From: Cohnella sp. SGD-V74
GTDB lineage: Bacteria; Bacillota; Bacilli; Paenibacillales; Paenibacillaceae
Direction: 5' to 3'
Length of the DNA: 64,000 nucleotides
NCBI RefSeq assembly: GCF_003001675.1
Contig: NZ_PVYW01000003.1
Coordinates: 186,001-250,000, forward strand
A program made the translations under genes and the position numbers. Shown piece after piece: positions 34,201-43,613 of this stretch. Each line of letters opens with the position of its first letter. Positions within the stretch are counted from its first letter, which is position 1. The notes below the pieces were generated by a model. The model was not told the origin of the DNA. It was given only the letters and a program-made list of their open reading frames with translations, and did not search any database.

Positions 34201-37200
34201 TCACCTTGAGCGCGAGCGTGTTCACGAACATCCCGATCAGCGGCTGGATGTCGCTGTGGGTTCTGCCCGCTACGGGCGTGCCGACGACAATTTCGTCCTG
34301 GCCGGCATACTTGTGCAGCAGTGCGTAAAATGCGGTCAGCAGCACCATGTAGGGGGTCGCCCCGTACCGTGCGGCCAAGTCGCGAACCGCCTGCGAATCC
34401 CGCTCGCTCAGTTGCGCAGCGATCCGGGCGCCTTCCGTCGTTTTTCTGGACGGCCGCACAAAGTCCGTCGGAAGCTGGAGCGCGGGAACGCCGTCGGCGA
34501 ATTGCGCGAGCCAGAACCGTTCTTGCCGTGCAGCCTGTTCGCTGCTTAGCCAGCGGTTTTGCCATTCCGTATAGTCCTTCACCTGAATGCGGAGCGGCGG
34601 CAATTCCTTCCCTTCGTACAGCGCGATGAACTCGTTCGCCAAATGTACGGTGGACAGGCCGTCGGCAATCAGATGGTGCATATCGAACAGCAGCACATGA
34701 TCGTCCGGCGACTTGCGAATGAGCACAACGCGCAGCAGAGGAGCCTGGGTCAGATCGAACGGTCGCAGGAAAGACTGGATGTGCGCGCGCTCGTCCTGTC
34801 CATCCGCCAATTCGAGCGAGAAATCCACCTGCGGATGGATGCGCTGCATCGGTTCGCCCCCAGACCACGCGAAGCTGGTCCGCAAAGATTCATGACGCCG
34901 GATCAGCCGTTGAAGGACCGCTTCTACTTTACGCGCATCGAGCGAACCCTTCATCTCAATCGCTTGCGACAAATGATAGGCGGTATTCGCCTCCTCCATC
35001 TGATGCAAAACGTACAATCGCTTCTGCGCCGAGGACAGCGGGTAAGCGTCCTTCGGCTCCGCCGGGGAGATGGATTCGAACCGCTCCCGCTCCGCCGCAG
35101 CGATCCGCTGCGCCAATTGTTTGATCGTCGGCGCTTGGAACACTTCTTTTAAGGCGATTGATACGTGGAAAGCCTCATGAATTTTCGTCACGAGATGGGC
35201 CGCCCGCAAGGAATGTCCTCCCAGGCTGAAGAAATTGTCCTCCACGCCAATCCGCCGAACGCCCAATAGCTCCTGCCAGATCGCCGCAAGCTTGCTCTCG
35301 AACTCATTGCTCGGCTCTGCGCAGGCCGCCCCGTCACGGCCGCCGAATTCGGGCAGCGGCAGCGCCTTGCGATTCAGCTTTCCGTTCGCGCTGAGCGGGA
35401 ATCGCTCCAAGCGGACGTAGACGCCGGGAATCATATAATCCGGCAGTGTCGCGCCCAGCAGCGTCCTCCATTCCGGCAAACCGATCTCATGGTCGGAAAT
35501 ATAGTAGCCGCACAAGTATGCTTCCGACTGTGCATCCGGATGGGCGACGACGATCGCATCCCGAACCCGAGGATCGGCGTTCATCTGGTGAGCGATCTCC
35601 TCGCACTCGATGCGATAGCCGCGAATTTTCACTTGATGGTCCAAGCGGCCCAAATATTCGATATGACCGTCTTCGCGCCATCTGACGAGATCCCCGGTGC
35701 GGTACAGCTTCTGCTTGTCGGCAAAGGGATGGTTGACAAACTTCTGGGCGGTCAATTCCGGCTGATTAAGATATCCTCTGGCCAGACCGTCCCCCGCGAT
35801 GCACAGCTCTCCGGGAACGCCGATCGGCTGAAGCTGCAAATGATCGTTCAAGACGAGCAGTTGGATGTTGTCGATCGGCTTGCCGATCGGCACGAACTGG
35901 TCCATCGGTTCGGCGAAGCAGTCGAAGCAGGACACGTCAACCGTCGCCTCGGTCGGACCGTACAGATTCACAAGCCGGGCTCCGAACCGTTCATGCAGCA
36001 GCGACTCGAACAGCCGAACCTGATGAGGATGCAGCGCTTCGCCGCTGGCAAAAACGTGCCGAACGCCGGCCAGCTTCGCGATATCTTCGGGATGCTGCTG
36101 CAGGTACAGTAGAAAGATTTGCAGCATGGAAGGAACGAAGTGCAGCGTCGTCACCCGGTGGCGCCCGATCGCTTCCGCGATTTGCCGCGGGTCCTTCTCC
36201 CCTTCCGCCGCCAGCAAATGCAAGGCCGATCCTTGCGCAGCGCCCCAGAACAGTTCCCACACGGACACGTCGAACGTATACGGCGTTTTCTGCAAAATGA
36301 CGTCATCGGCACCGATCGGGTAGCTTCTGTGCATCCAGTTCAAACGATTAATGACGGAGCGATGCTCGATCAGCACCCCTTTCGGCTGTCCCGTCGATCC
36401 CGACGTGTAGATGACATAAGCCAAGTCCCGCGATTCGTTCACCGAAGGCAGCGGCTGATCGTCCGCATCGTAATTGGCCGCATCGTCCAGATCGATGATC
36501 GGCAGCTCCGCCCGAATCGAAGCGATCCATCGATGCTGCGCCAAGATGCGCTGCGCCCGGCTATTCTCGAGAATGTACCTCCTTCGCTCCGGCGGGTAAT
36601 GCGGATCCAGCGGCAAATACGCGCCGCCGGCTTTCAGAATCGCCCAGATGCCGACGATCATCTCCAAGGATCGTTCCGCCGCAATCGGGATAATTTCTTC
36701 CCGCCGTACGCCAAGCTTTCTTAACGTTCTGGCAAGCCGGTTGGCCAATCGATCCAATTCAAGGAAGGTCCATTCCCGTTCGCCGTGCGTAAGCGCAATC
36801 CGATCGGGCGTGAGCCGGGCCTGCCGCTCGAATTGCTCGACCAGCGTCTGCTCGCTCGGATAAAGCCGGAACGTCGAATTGAATTCGAACAAAATTTGCT
36901 CCCGCTCCGGCGCGGTAAGCACGTCCAGCTCGGTCACGAGTAAATCCAAATCGTTCGCCAGACGCTCCGCGGCGATCTGAAAATGCCGGACGAAGCGTTC
37001 CATCGACTTTCTGGCGTATAAATCCGTATTGAATTCCAGATCGCAGCGAAGCTCTCCGCGTTCCGTCAAGTAAACGTCCAGTTTGAAATCGAGCTTGGCC
37101 TGCCCCAGTTCAAGTTCATAGCGCGAGCAGCGCCACTCCCCGAATCGCCAAGTATCGGGGGATTCCATCTGACTGTGCACGACCAGCATCGTGTCGAACA

Positions 37201-40200
37201 ACGGATTGCGGGAAGCGTCGATGGAAGCGCCGGTATCCGCGATTATCTGATCGTAAGGGAAGTCCGAGTGCTCGTAAGCCTCCATCAGCGTACGATGAAG
37301 CTGCTGCATCCAGCTTCCGCACGTCTGCGCCTCCGGCAGGCGGCAGCGGATCGGCAGGAAATTGTTGAACATGCCGACCATGTCCTGAACTTCGGGATGG
37401 CTGCGCCCTGCGACGAGGGAGCCGACGATGAAGTCGTCCTGACCGCTGAGCTTGTACAGCAGCACGCTGTACACGGTGAACAATACGGTATGGACCGTGA
37501 CGTTCTCCCGCTGCGCGATTGCGCGGATTCGCTCTCCCGTCTCCGCATTCACGGTAAAGCGAAGCGTCTCGCCGCGATACGTCTTATGCTCCCGGCGCGG
37601 GAAGTCCAGCGGCAGGTTCAGCACGGGAAGTTCGCCGGCAAGCTGCTCCCGCCAATACTGCCGCTGGCGCCGGAACGAGGCGGAATGCCGCTCCTCTTCC
37701 AGCCACTGCGCGTAGTCCCTGTATTGCAGACGCGGCCGCTCCGCCAGGTATCCTCCCATCAACCGGAACATCTGGTTAAGAAGGAACTGAACCGAGATAC
37801 CGTCCGCAATAATGTGATGAATGTCGATGAGCAAATACTGCTCTTCGGCAGAAGTGCGCAGCAGATAGATTCGCACCAAAGGAGCCGCCTCTAAATCAAA
37901 CGGTCGAATCCAGTCCCGCAGCCGTTGTTCCGCCATGTCCTGCTCCATCGTTTCGGTGTGGACGCGAATGCGGACGTTCGGATGAACGATTTGCCGCATT
38001 TCTCCCTGCCGCCAGACGAAGGAGGTGCGCAGCGGTTCATGGATTTCAGCCAACTGCTCCCAAGCTGCCTCCACCTGACGCGGATCAAGATAGCCGTCCA
38101 CCTTCAGAACGATCGGCATATTGTAATTGGTGCCCATCGCCTCCAATTGCTCCTGGATCATCAACCGTTGCTGCGCAGCGGAGACGGGATACTCTCCCGA
38201 TTCATTTTCTAGCGAACGCATGGGAGTAAACGCTTTCAATCCCTCTTGCTGGATTAACTTGGCCAAATCTCGTATCGTAGGCATTCGCATAAACTGCTGG
38301 AAGGGAATCTTCACCTGAAACTGCTCATAGATTCGGGCCAACAGGATCGTCGCCTTAAGCGAATGACCGCCCAAATCGAAGAAATGGTCGTCTCTTCCGA
38401 TCGGCTGACGTTGCAGCAGATTTTCCCACAACTCGGCCAGCTTGCGTTCAAGCTCGTCTACCGGCGGCACAAAGGCTTTGTTCTTGGTCCGAGAAGCATC
38501 AGGAGCGGGCAGCAGCTTCTTGTTGATCTTCCCGTTCGACGTTAACGGCATCGCCTCCAGCGCGATCAAATCGGCAGGGACCATGAACAGCGGCAGCGCT
38601 TCGGATAAGTAAGCTCTGATCTCCTCCCCGTTTACGACTTCATTCGCGACATAGTAGGCGCACAGAGACGGGCTTCCTTCCGCTGCGCGCGCAACGACGC
38701 ACGCTTCTTGAATGTGCGGATGGGCCAGCAGACACGCCTCGATCTCGCCTAACTCGATGCGGAAGCCGCGAATTTTAACCTGCTGATCGATCCGGTCCAG
38801 AAATTCAATGCAGCCTCCGGGCAGCCAGCGCACCAAATCCCCCGTCCGGTACACCCGCTTGTCGGCCTCGTAAGGATGCGGGATAAACTTCTCGGCAGTG
38901 ACGTCCGGAAGGTTAAGATACCCCCGAGCCAGCCCTTCCCCGGAAATCCATAGTTCTCCCGGCACGCCGATCGGCTGCGGACGCCCATAGCGGTTCATGA
39001 CATACAGTCCCGTTCCGTTAATCGGCTTGCCGATCGGAACGCCGCTCGCCTGCTCCTCCCACTGCTCGATCTCGTAATATGTGGCAAATACGGTCGTTTC
39101 CGTCGGGCCGTACACATGAATGAGCTTTCCGGGTCCGAGCGTCCGGAACGCCTTGTGAACATGGGACACCGAAGCCCGTTCCCCGCCGAACAATATTTTG
39201 CGCACATGCGCGACCGAGTCGATGTATTGCTCCACGATGACGTTAAACAACGCCGTCGTTACGAAAAATACGGTTACCTTTTCCGCCGTCAGCAGCTCGC
39301 TCAACCGATTCATGTCGCTGACCGTCTCCGCATCGGCCAGTACGAGCTTTGCCCCGTTCAACAATGCGCCGAAAATATCAAACGTCGAGCCGTCGAAAGC
39401 GTAATTCGACAGCTGCAGCAGCACATCTTGCTTCGTGATGTCGATATAATTGGTGTCCTTCACGACTCGAACAATGTTGGCATGTGTCGTGCACGTCCCT
39501 TTCGGGTTGCCGGTCGAGCCGGACGTGTACATGATGTAAGCCAAATCCGCAGCTGCGCTCTGCGGCGGAAGATTTGCGCGGCTTAAGCGATCGTTCGAGC
39601 CGTCGTCCAGCAGCATGACATCGCCGAAGCGCGAGCAGCGCTCTTGCCACTTGTTCATCGTCAGCATGCAGATTGCCCGGCTGTCGCTCATCATGTACTC
39701 CACGCGTTCCGTCGGGAACGTCGGATCAATCGGCAGATACGCCCCTCCGGCCTTCAAGATCGCCAGAATGGCGACGATCATCTCCACTGAACGATCGGCC
39801 ATTATTCCCGCGACAAAGCCGGGACTTGCCCCGTTCGCGAGCAGCGCATGCGCCAGCTGGTTCGCTCGTTCGTTGATGTCCCGATAGGAATGGGAACTGC
39901 CGTTCAACGTTACGGCTATTCGCTCCGGGTATTGCTCGGCTTTCCGCTCGAACAGCTGCGAGATCGTCTGCTCCTTCGGATAAGGGGCGAACGCCAAGTT
40001 CCAGCCGCTTGTGAGCAGCCGCTCCTCCTCGGCCGTCAGCAGCTCGATGTCCTTCAACCGCTTGCCCGGATGCTTAGCGATGTCCTGCAGGATGCGAATA
40101 TAGTGCCCCGCCAATCGTTCTATCGTCGAAGCGTGGAACAGCTCCGTCACGTAACGGAAAGTGAAGGCAAGTCCTTCATCATGGACCAACGCCTCCAGCG

Positions 40201-43200
40201 TCAGATCGAACGGAACCGAGGTCGGCTCGATAAAGTCGGCTTCGAAGCTCAGCCCTCCGGCCGCGCCGGACACGTTCAGCCGCTCCTGCAGCACAAATAC
40301 GTATTCGAAGAGCGGGTTCCGGCTCGGGTCGCGCTGCACGCCCAGTTGCTCCACTACGAATTCGAACGGATAATCCTGATGCGCGAACGCGCCCAGCGCC
40401 GCTTCTTTCGTTTCCGTTAAGTAATCGGAATAAGCTTTATCTCCCTCCGGACAGCTTCGCAACGCGGACATGTTGACGAACATTCCGACCATTTGCTCCA
40501 GTCCGCTATGTTTTCTTCCCGCAATCGGAGATCCGACGATGACCTCCTCGTGCCCGCTGTGCTTCGACAGCAGAATGGAGTAGGCCGACAACAGGACCAT
40601 ATACAGCGTCGTGTTCGTCCGTTGCGCAAGCCTCTGGATTGCCTGCACGGTTTCCTTGCCCAGTCCCGTCTTGACGCACGCTCCGGCATAGCTCTTGACG
40701 GAAGGTCTGCGCCGATCCGTCAGCAGCTCTGTCACCGGAAGCTCGCCTTGCAGCGCGTTCAGCCAGTATTGCCGTCCGGCCTCCAGCGCTTCGGCTTTCA
40801 TCCCGCTCTGCTGCCAGCAAGCGTAATCGCTGTATTGCAGAGCGAGGTCAGGCAGCGGCTGATCTTGCATGAGCTTAATGAACTCCGCCATTAATACATT
40901 CATCGCCATACCGTCTGCCACGCTATGATGAATATGGATCGCTACCGCACGCCGATCTTCCGCCCATGACCACACCTGTACCCTCATCAGCGGAGGCGTC
41001 GACAAATCGAACGCTTGAACAGCGGCTTGCAGCTGCGCCTCCGACGGCTCGGCGGCGACATCCCGCCAATCAACGGCGACATTCACGCGGTCGCGAACGA
41101 TCTGCACAATCCCGTCTTCCCTCGTATGGAACGAGGTACGCAGCGCTTCATGTCTCGCGACGAGTTGATCGAAGGCTTGGGCGATGGCGTCTCTGCCCAA
41201 CGTCCCGGCAAGCTTCATAACGCCTGCAATGACATAAGCGGTCTGCACGCCTTCGTTCTGCTCCGCCATCACCATGCGCCGCTGTGCAAATGTCGTCGGG
41301 TACGCTTCCCGCCGCTCTCCCAGCGGCTCTATCCGCTGGACGCGAGCTTTGTCCGCCTGACCGATGAACTCCGCCATCGCTTCAATGGTCGCAAGCTCAA
41401 ACAGCCTCTGGATCGGGACCTCGACCTCGAATTCATGCTCGATCCGGGCGAGCATGTGCGAAGCGCTCAAGGACTGTCCGCCGATTTCAAAGAAAGCGTC
41501 GTCCGTGCTGATCCGCTCCCTCTCCAGCACCTCCTGCCATAGGGCCAGCAGCTTAGCTTCCGTAGCGTTCTGCGGCGATTTATGCGCTTTGTGCCGCAGT
41601 CTCTCTTGCATGAGCCCCGTCATCGTTTGCGCCAGCTCGGCGAATTCGCCTGCCCTGAACTGCTCCGCCAGCTTGTATCTTTGCGTTTTGCCGCTTGTCG
41701 TCTTCGGAATCGCCCTGACGGGAAGCACGTTTCTCACGTCAATGCCCATGCGGGCGTTTATCGCGCGCTGAATTCTTGCGGCCTGATCCGCAAACTTCTC
41801 CAGTTCCCCGCGATGAGACACGAAGTAAACGACTTCCTCGCTTCCAAGCCGCTCATTATAAACGCCGCAGGCCGCCGTTCGGCCCGGCGCTATGCCTTCC
41901 AAAGCTTCAATCGTTCCCTCTATGTCGTGGGGGTACACATTTTGCCCGTTTACAAAAATGATGTCCTTATGTCTGCCCGTGACACAAAGCCTGCCCCCGC
42001 GCATAAAGCCGATATCTCCCGTAATAAACCACCCTTCTTGTGTGAATGACGCCGCATTGGCTTGCGGCATTCGGTAATATCCCGACGTTACGTTTTTTCC
42101 GCGAATATGGATATGTCCAACCGTTCCTTCCGGAAGCTCGGCATGATCGTCTCCGCTAATTCTCACCTCGCATTCTGCTACAGGAAATCCTACATCTACA
42201 AAAGTGACTCGATCCTCTTCGTCGTCCGGATTCATCGCCAGCGATTCGCCGATTCGCAACGCTCGTCTGGAGAGGTGAATCGCAATAACCTCTTCCTCCA
42301 CCGGCGGGAATGTGACGGCCAGACTTGCTTCCGCCAATCCGTAAACCGGGAACATCGCGTTTCGTCGCAATCCGTATGGAGCCAAGCGATCCACAAAGTC
42401 CTCGCAGATTTGCGCCGCAATCGGCTCCGCCCCGTTATAGATGAGTCTGACGCAGCCAAGATCCCACTCGCTGGCCGCCTTCTCCTTGAAGTGCCTGAGA
42501 AAATGCCGATACCCGAAGTTGGGAGACGACAGCATGGATATCCGCTCTGTGTGCACGAGCTCCATCCACAGCATCGGCTGCATCATGAATAAGGTGGAAG
42601 GCATAATCCACTGATCCATCGATGCGTACAACGGCGAGAGATGAAAACCGATCAGGCCCATATCATGGGTGAGCGGCAGCCAACTGATTGAAGAATCGGT
42701 TTCCGCAGCCCCGCAGCCGTTGACGATGGCTCGAATATTTGTCAGCAAATTTTCATGCGTGAGCACGACGCCCTTAGGCTGTCCCGTAGATCCCGAGGAA
42801 AATTGGATAAAGGCGCAATCTCCGGGAGAAATGTCGGGGATGATTCCCGGATCGACCGAGCTCAGCTCGTCGTAGATGATGATGCGCTCGCGGCCCGCTA
42901 ACGGATATTGCTCCTGCTGGTCTGCAAACTGCCGAAGATGCTCGTACTGTTCCGAGTCGGTAATCAGACTGGGGTTCTCAAGCATCCGCCATACTTCGAA
43001 AAATTTAACGGTCTGATCATCCGTCGTCGCGTACTGGATCGGAACCGGCACGATTCCGCCGAGCAGGCACGCCCAGAAGGCAAATAGAAAGGCGTCGTTC
43101 TCTTGAAGCAGCAGCATGACATAATCCCCCTGCTTCAACCCTTTCCTCTGCAGATCGCCGAGATAAGCAACCGCTCGTTCATGCAACAGCTCGTAAGAAA

Positions 43201-43294
43201 CGCGGTATTCTTTTTTCTTGTGCACAAACGTTATTCCCTTATGCTGCGTTCGATTTGCGGAGAGTAATTCAACTAGCGTATTTCCTTTATGCAT
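31268..43294 (-). CDS. Lipopeptide NRPS: FAAL-PCP-(C-A-PCP)x3-partial C
   Basis: 4008 residues. Fatty-acyl-AMP ligase (1–560; FSSGSTGQPKGVVLTH, VYGLAEASLAVT) and PCP (Ser near 608) load a fatty acid. Module 1: C (HHSVADG near 790), A (pocket D-G-F-F-L-G-V-V-F-K, Ile-type), PCP near 1645. Module 2: C (HHIIADG, 1826), A (D-V-W-H-F-S-L-V-D-K, the Ser code known from EntF), PCP near 2695. Module 3: C (HHLIADG, 2873), A with the same Ser code, PCP near 3744. No epimerisation domain is visible. Residues about 3800–4008 look like only the C-terminal lobe of a C domain. Predicted chain: fatty acyl-Ile-Ser-Ser, passed to the KS protein. ATG 43294 follows AGGAGGGAAG. Confidence 0.95.
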   Translation of the reverse strand: MHKGNTLVELLSANRTQHKGITFVHKKKEYRVSYELLHERAVAYLGDLQRKGLKQGDYVMLLLQENDAFLFAFWACLLGGIVPVPIQYATTDDQTVKFFEVWRMLENPSLITDSEQYEHLRQFADQQEQYPLAGRERIIIYDELSSVDPGIIPDISPGDCAFIQFSSGSTGQPKGVVLTHENLLTNIRAIVNGCGAAETDSSISWLPLTHDMGLIGFHLSPLYASMDQWIMPSTLFMMQPMLWMELVHTERISMLSSPNFGYRHFLRHFKEKAASEWDLGCVRLIYNGAEPIAAQICEDFVDRLAPYGLRRNAMFPVYGLAEASLAVTFPPVEEEVIAIHLSRRALRIGESLAMNPDDEEDRVTFVDVGFPVAECEVRISGDDHAELPEGTVGHIHIRGKNVTSGYYRMPQANAASFTQEGWFITGDIGFMRGGRLCVTGRHKDIIFVNGQNVYPHDIEGTIEALEGIAPGRTAACGVYNERLGSEEVVYFVSHRGELEKFADQAARIQRAINARMGIDVRNVLPVRAIPKTTSGKTQRYKLAEQFRAGEFAELAQTMTGLMQERLRHKAHKSPQNATEAKLLALWQEVLERERISTDDAFFEIGGQSLSASHMLARIEHEFEVEVPIQRLFELATIEAMAEFIGQADKARVQRIEPLGERREAYPTTFAQRRMVMAEQNEGVQTAYVIAGVMKLAGTLGRDAIAQAFDQLVARHEALRTSFHTREDGIVQIVRDRVNVAVDWRDVAAEPSEAQLQAAVQAFDLSTPPLMRVQVWSWAEDRRAVAIHIHHSVADGMAMNVLMAEFIKLMQDQPLPDLALQYSDYACWQQSGMKAEALEAGRQYWLNALQGELPVTELLTDRRRPSVKSYAGACVKTGLGKETVQAIQRLAQRTNTTLYMVLLSAYSILLSKHSGHEEVIVGSPIAGRKHSGLEQMVGMFVNMSALRSCPEGDKAYSDYLTETKEAALGAFAHQDYPFEFVVEQLGVQRDPSRNPLFEYVFVLQERLNVSGAAGGLSFEADFIEPTSVPFDLTLEALVHDEGLAFTFRYVTELFHASTIERLAGHYIRILQDIAKHPGKRLKDIELLTAEEERLLTSGWNLAFAPYPKEQTISQLFERKAEQYPERIAVTLNGSSHSYRDINERANQLAHALLANGASPGFVAGIMADRSVEMIVAILAILKAGGAYLPIDPTFPTERVEYMMSDSRAICMLTMNKWQERCSRFGDVMLLDDGSNDRLSRANLPPQSAAADLAYIMYTSGSTGNPKGTCTTHANIVRVVKDTNYIDITKQDVLLQLSNYAFDGSTFDIFGALLNGAKLVLADAETVSDMNRLSELLTAEKVTVFFVTTALFNVIVEQYIDSVAHVRKILFGGERASVSHVHKAFRTLGPGKLIHVYGPTETTVFATYYEIEQWEEQASGVPIGKPINGTGLYVMNRYGRPQPIGVPGELWISGEGLARGYLNLPDVTAEKFIPHPYEADKRVYRTGDLVRWLPGGCIEFLDRIDQQVKIRGFRIELGEIEACLLAHPHIQEACVVARAAEGSPSLCAYYVANEVVNGEEIRAYLSEALPLFMVPADLIALEAMPLTSNGKINKKLLPAPDASRTKNKAFVPPVDELERKLAELWENLLQRQPIGRDDHFFDLGGHSLKATILLARIYEQFQVKIPFQQFMRMPTIRDLAKLIQQEGLKAFTPMRSLENESGEYPVSAAQQRLMIQEQLEAMGTNYNMPIVLKVDGYLDPRQVEAAWEQLAEIHEPLRTSFVWRQGEMRQIVHPNVRIRVHTETMEQDMAEQRLRDWIRPFDLEAAPLVRIYLLRTSAEEQYLLIDIHHIIADGISVQFLLNQMFRLMGGYLAERPRLQYRDYAQWLEEERHSASFRRQRQYWREQLAGELPVLNLPLDFPRREHKTYRGETLRFTVNAETGERIRAIAQRENVTVHTVLFTVYSVLLYKLSGQDDFIVGSLVAGRSHPEVQDMVGMFNNFLPIRCRLPEAQTCGSWMQQLHRTLMEAYEHSDFPYDQIIADTGASIDASRNPLFDTMLVVHSQMESPDTWRFGEWRCSRYELELGQAKLDFKLDVYLTERGELRCDLEFNTDLYARKSMERFVRHFQIAAERLANDLDLLVTELDVLTAPEREQILFEFNSTFRLYPSEQTLVEQFERQARLTPDRIALTHGEREWTFLELDRLANRLARTLRKLGVRREEIIPIAAERSLEMIVGIWAILKAGGAYLPLDPHYPPERRRYILENSRAQRILAQHRWIASIRAELPIIDLDDAANYDADDQPLPSVNESRDLAYVIYTSGSTGQPKGVLIEHRSVINRLNWMHRSYPIGADDVILQKTPYTFDVSVWELFWGAAQGSALHLLAAEGEKDPRQIAEAIGRHRVTTLHFVPSMLQIFLLYLQQHPEDIAKLAGVRHVFASGEALHPHQVRLFESLLHERFGARLVNLYGPTEATVDVSCFDCFAEPMDQFVPIGKPIDNIQLLVLNDHLQLQPIGVPGELCIAGDGLARGYLNQPELTAQKFVNHPFADKQKLYRTGDLVRWREDGHIEYLGRLDHQVKIRGYRIECEEIAHQMNADPRVRDAIVVAHPDAQSEAYLCGYYISDHEIGLPEWRTLLGATLPDYMIPGVYVRLERFPLSANGKLNRKALPLPEFGGRDGAACAEPSNEFESKLAAIWQELLGVRRIGVEDNFFSLGGHSLRAAHLVTKIHEAFHVSIALKEVFQAPTIKQLAQRIAAAERERFESISPAEPKDAYPLSSAQKRLYVLHQMEEANTAYHLSQAIEMKGSLDARKVEAVLQRLIRRHESLRTSFAWSGGEPMQRIHPQVDFSLELADGQDERAHIQSFLRPFDLTQAPLLRVVLIRKSPDDHVLLFDMHHLIADGLSTVHLANEFIALYEGKELPPLRIQVKDYTEWQNRWLSSEQAARQERFWLAQFADGVPALQLPTDFVRPSRKTTEGARIAAQLSERDSQAVRDLAARYGATPYMVLLTAFYALLHKYAGQDEIVVGTPVAGRTHSDIQPLIGMFVNTLALKVKISANESCGELLNATKALTLEAFQHQDYPFERLIDGLKLERDLSRNPLFDAMFIVQNMGLPELELDEVLFAPYALDNPTAKFDLTLEAVEHGTALTLNLEYATSLFTPETAERMLRHYIRIVQSVCREPDCSVSELEWMSEEEKRIILGDFNATHRDYLEDCTLLDYFEMQAADRKERIAVQWLDLSLGYGELNERANRLARTLREHGVKADSVVPLLIERSPEMLVAILAIWKAGGAYLPVSPDFPAERIQYLLQDSGAGIVVGRAKYWLPLQGSISELQTVTGIDVDSESSYADDGNNLPRAHTSRHLAYVIYTSGSTGRPKGTMIEHRSVTNRLLWMQDQYPLGPDSVILQKTPFTFDVSVWELFWWMISGSRVALLESGGEKDPALIVTAIERYEVSHMHFVPPMLKLFLERCHRTGLTTKLDSLSYVFASGEALQAPQVEQFKALNERFGTRLINLYGPTEATVDVSYYECRWDEPASIVPIGKPIYNTSLLILSDSFQLQPIGVPGELCIAGDGLARGYANRPELTAQAFVDHPFLAGRKLYRTGDLARWLPDGNIQYLGRRDNQVKIRGFRIELGEIEQALLKHEHIRECVVVVKRNKQNEDYLCGYMVASQPLSGVEVKAWLQRKVPEYMVPGYIVQLDQMPLSFNGKLDRKALPDPQGAGEGRDEASTLPNSEIERRLAAIWQELSGMEKFSVHDNFFDIGGNSLLLVRAQAEIDTVYPDLVKVTDLFTYSTVFKLAEHIRSRKKQAATEKIALIPWPLGDFGPSASQQAGREYRYTPDKKAIDQLTSIAARLGVDIHDIWLAIYAYLLHERSEQQEITIQVVRQQGFVGELRQSFVRVNHFGQLIASIHESLRTGSALGIPLSEWRERVVKTREKGTLLPVFSQDGPHSLAGESDYDICIGASLSAKREIQLVLQFNAHRLNPDRMKRLLQSFVQVMHQVIEAFTADVNAAVARETSRNSNGGDNEQ

Positions 43295-43371
43295 CGCTCG
43301 ACTTCCCTCCTAATCATCTAATCTCGTGTTCAGGCCGCCATTCCCCTCTTTTAGTTAATTTGTGTAATGAC

Positions 43372-43421
43372 TGTGCATTTGCACAAAATTGTAAAGATGG
43401 ATCACTTAAAGATTACTTAAA
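43372..43421. promoter_or_regulatory. Palindrome and tandem 11-mers upstream of the NRPS gene
   Basis: A perfect 14-bp palindrome TGTGCATTTGCACA (43372–43385) lies about 80 nt upstream of the NRPS start. Next to it are two tandem 11-mers, GATCACTTAAA and GATTACTTAAA (43400–43421), differing at one base. The region is AT-rich and free of genes (43295–43613), so it probably holds the main operon promoter. These look like sites for a dimeric repressor and a response regulator respectively; which regulators is not evident. Confidence 0.5.
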
Positions 43422-43514
43422 TTTTCCATCGGCCAGCAAGTGCCAAGATTCTTTATCCAGGGATACTTTTCACTAATATTCAAAATAATTCGAGTCTTTG
43501 TCGGGAAATCGGGA

Positions 43515-43542
43515 ATACAAAAGAAGCCCGTTGAGCTTCTTG
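43515..43542 (-). terminator. Terminator after the PPTase gene
   Basis: Minus-strand AAGAAGC and GGCTTCTT pair around TCAAC and are followed by TTGTATT. It lies about 75 nt past the PPTase stop and separates that gene from the NRPS promoter region. Confidence 0.65.
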
Positions 43543-43613
43543 TCTGCTCGGCGGACTTCATGCGTTTGGATGGGCGAGTTGCGCATTTGCCGTCGGATTC
43601 CGGCGGACGGCGG

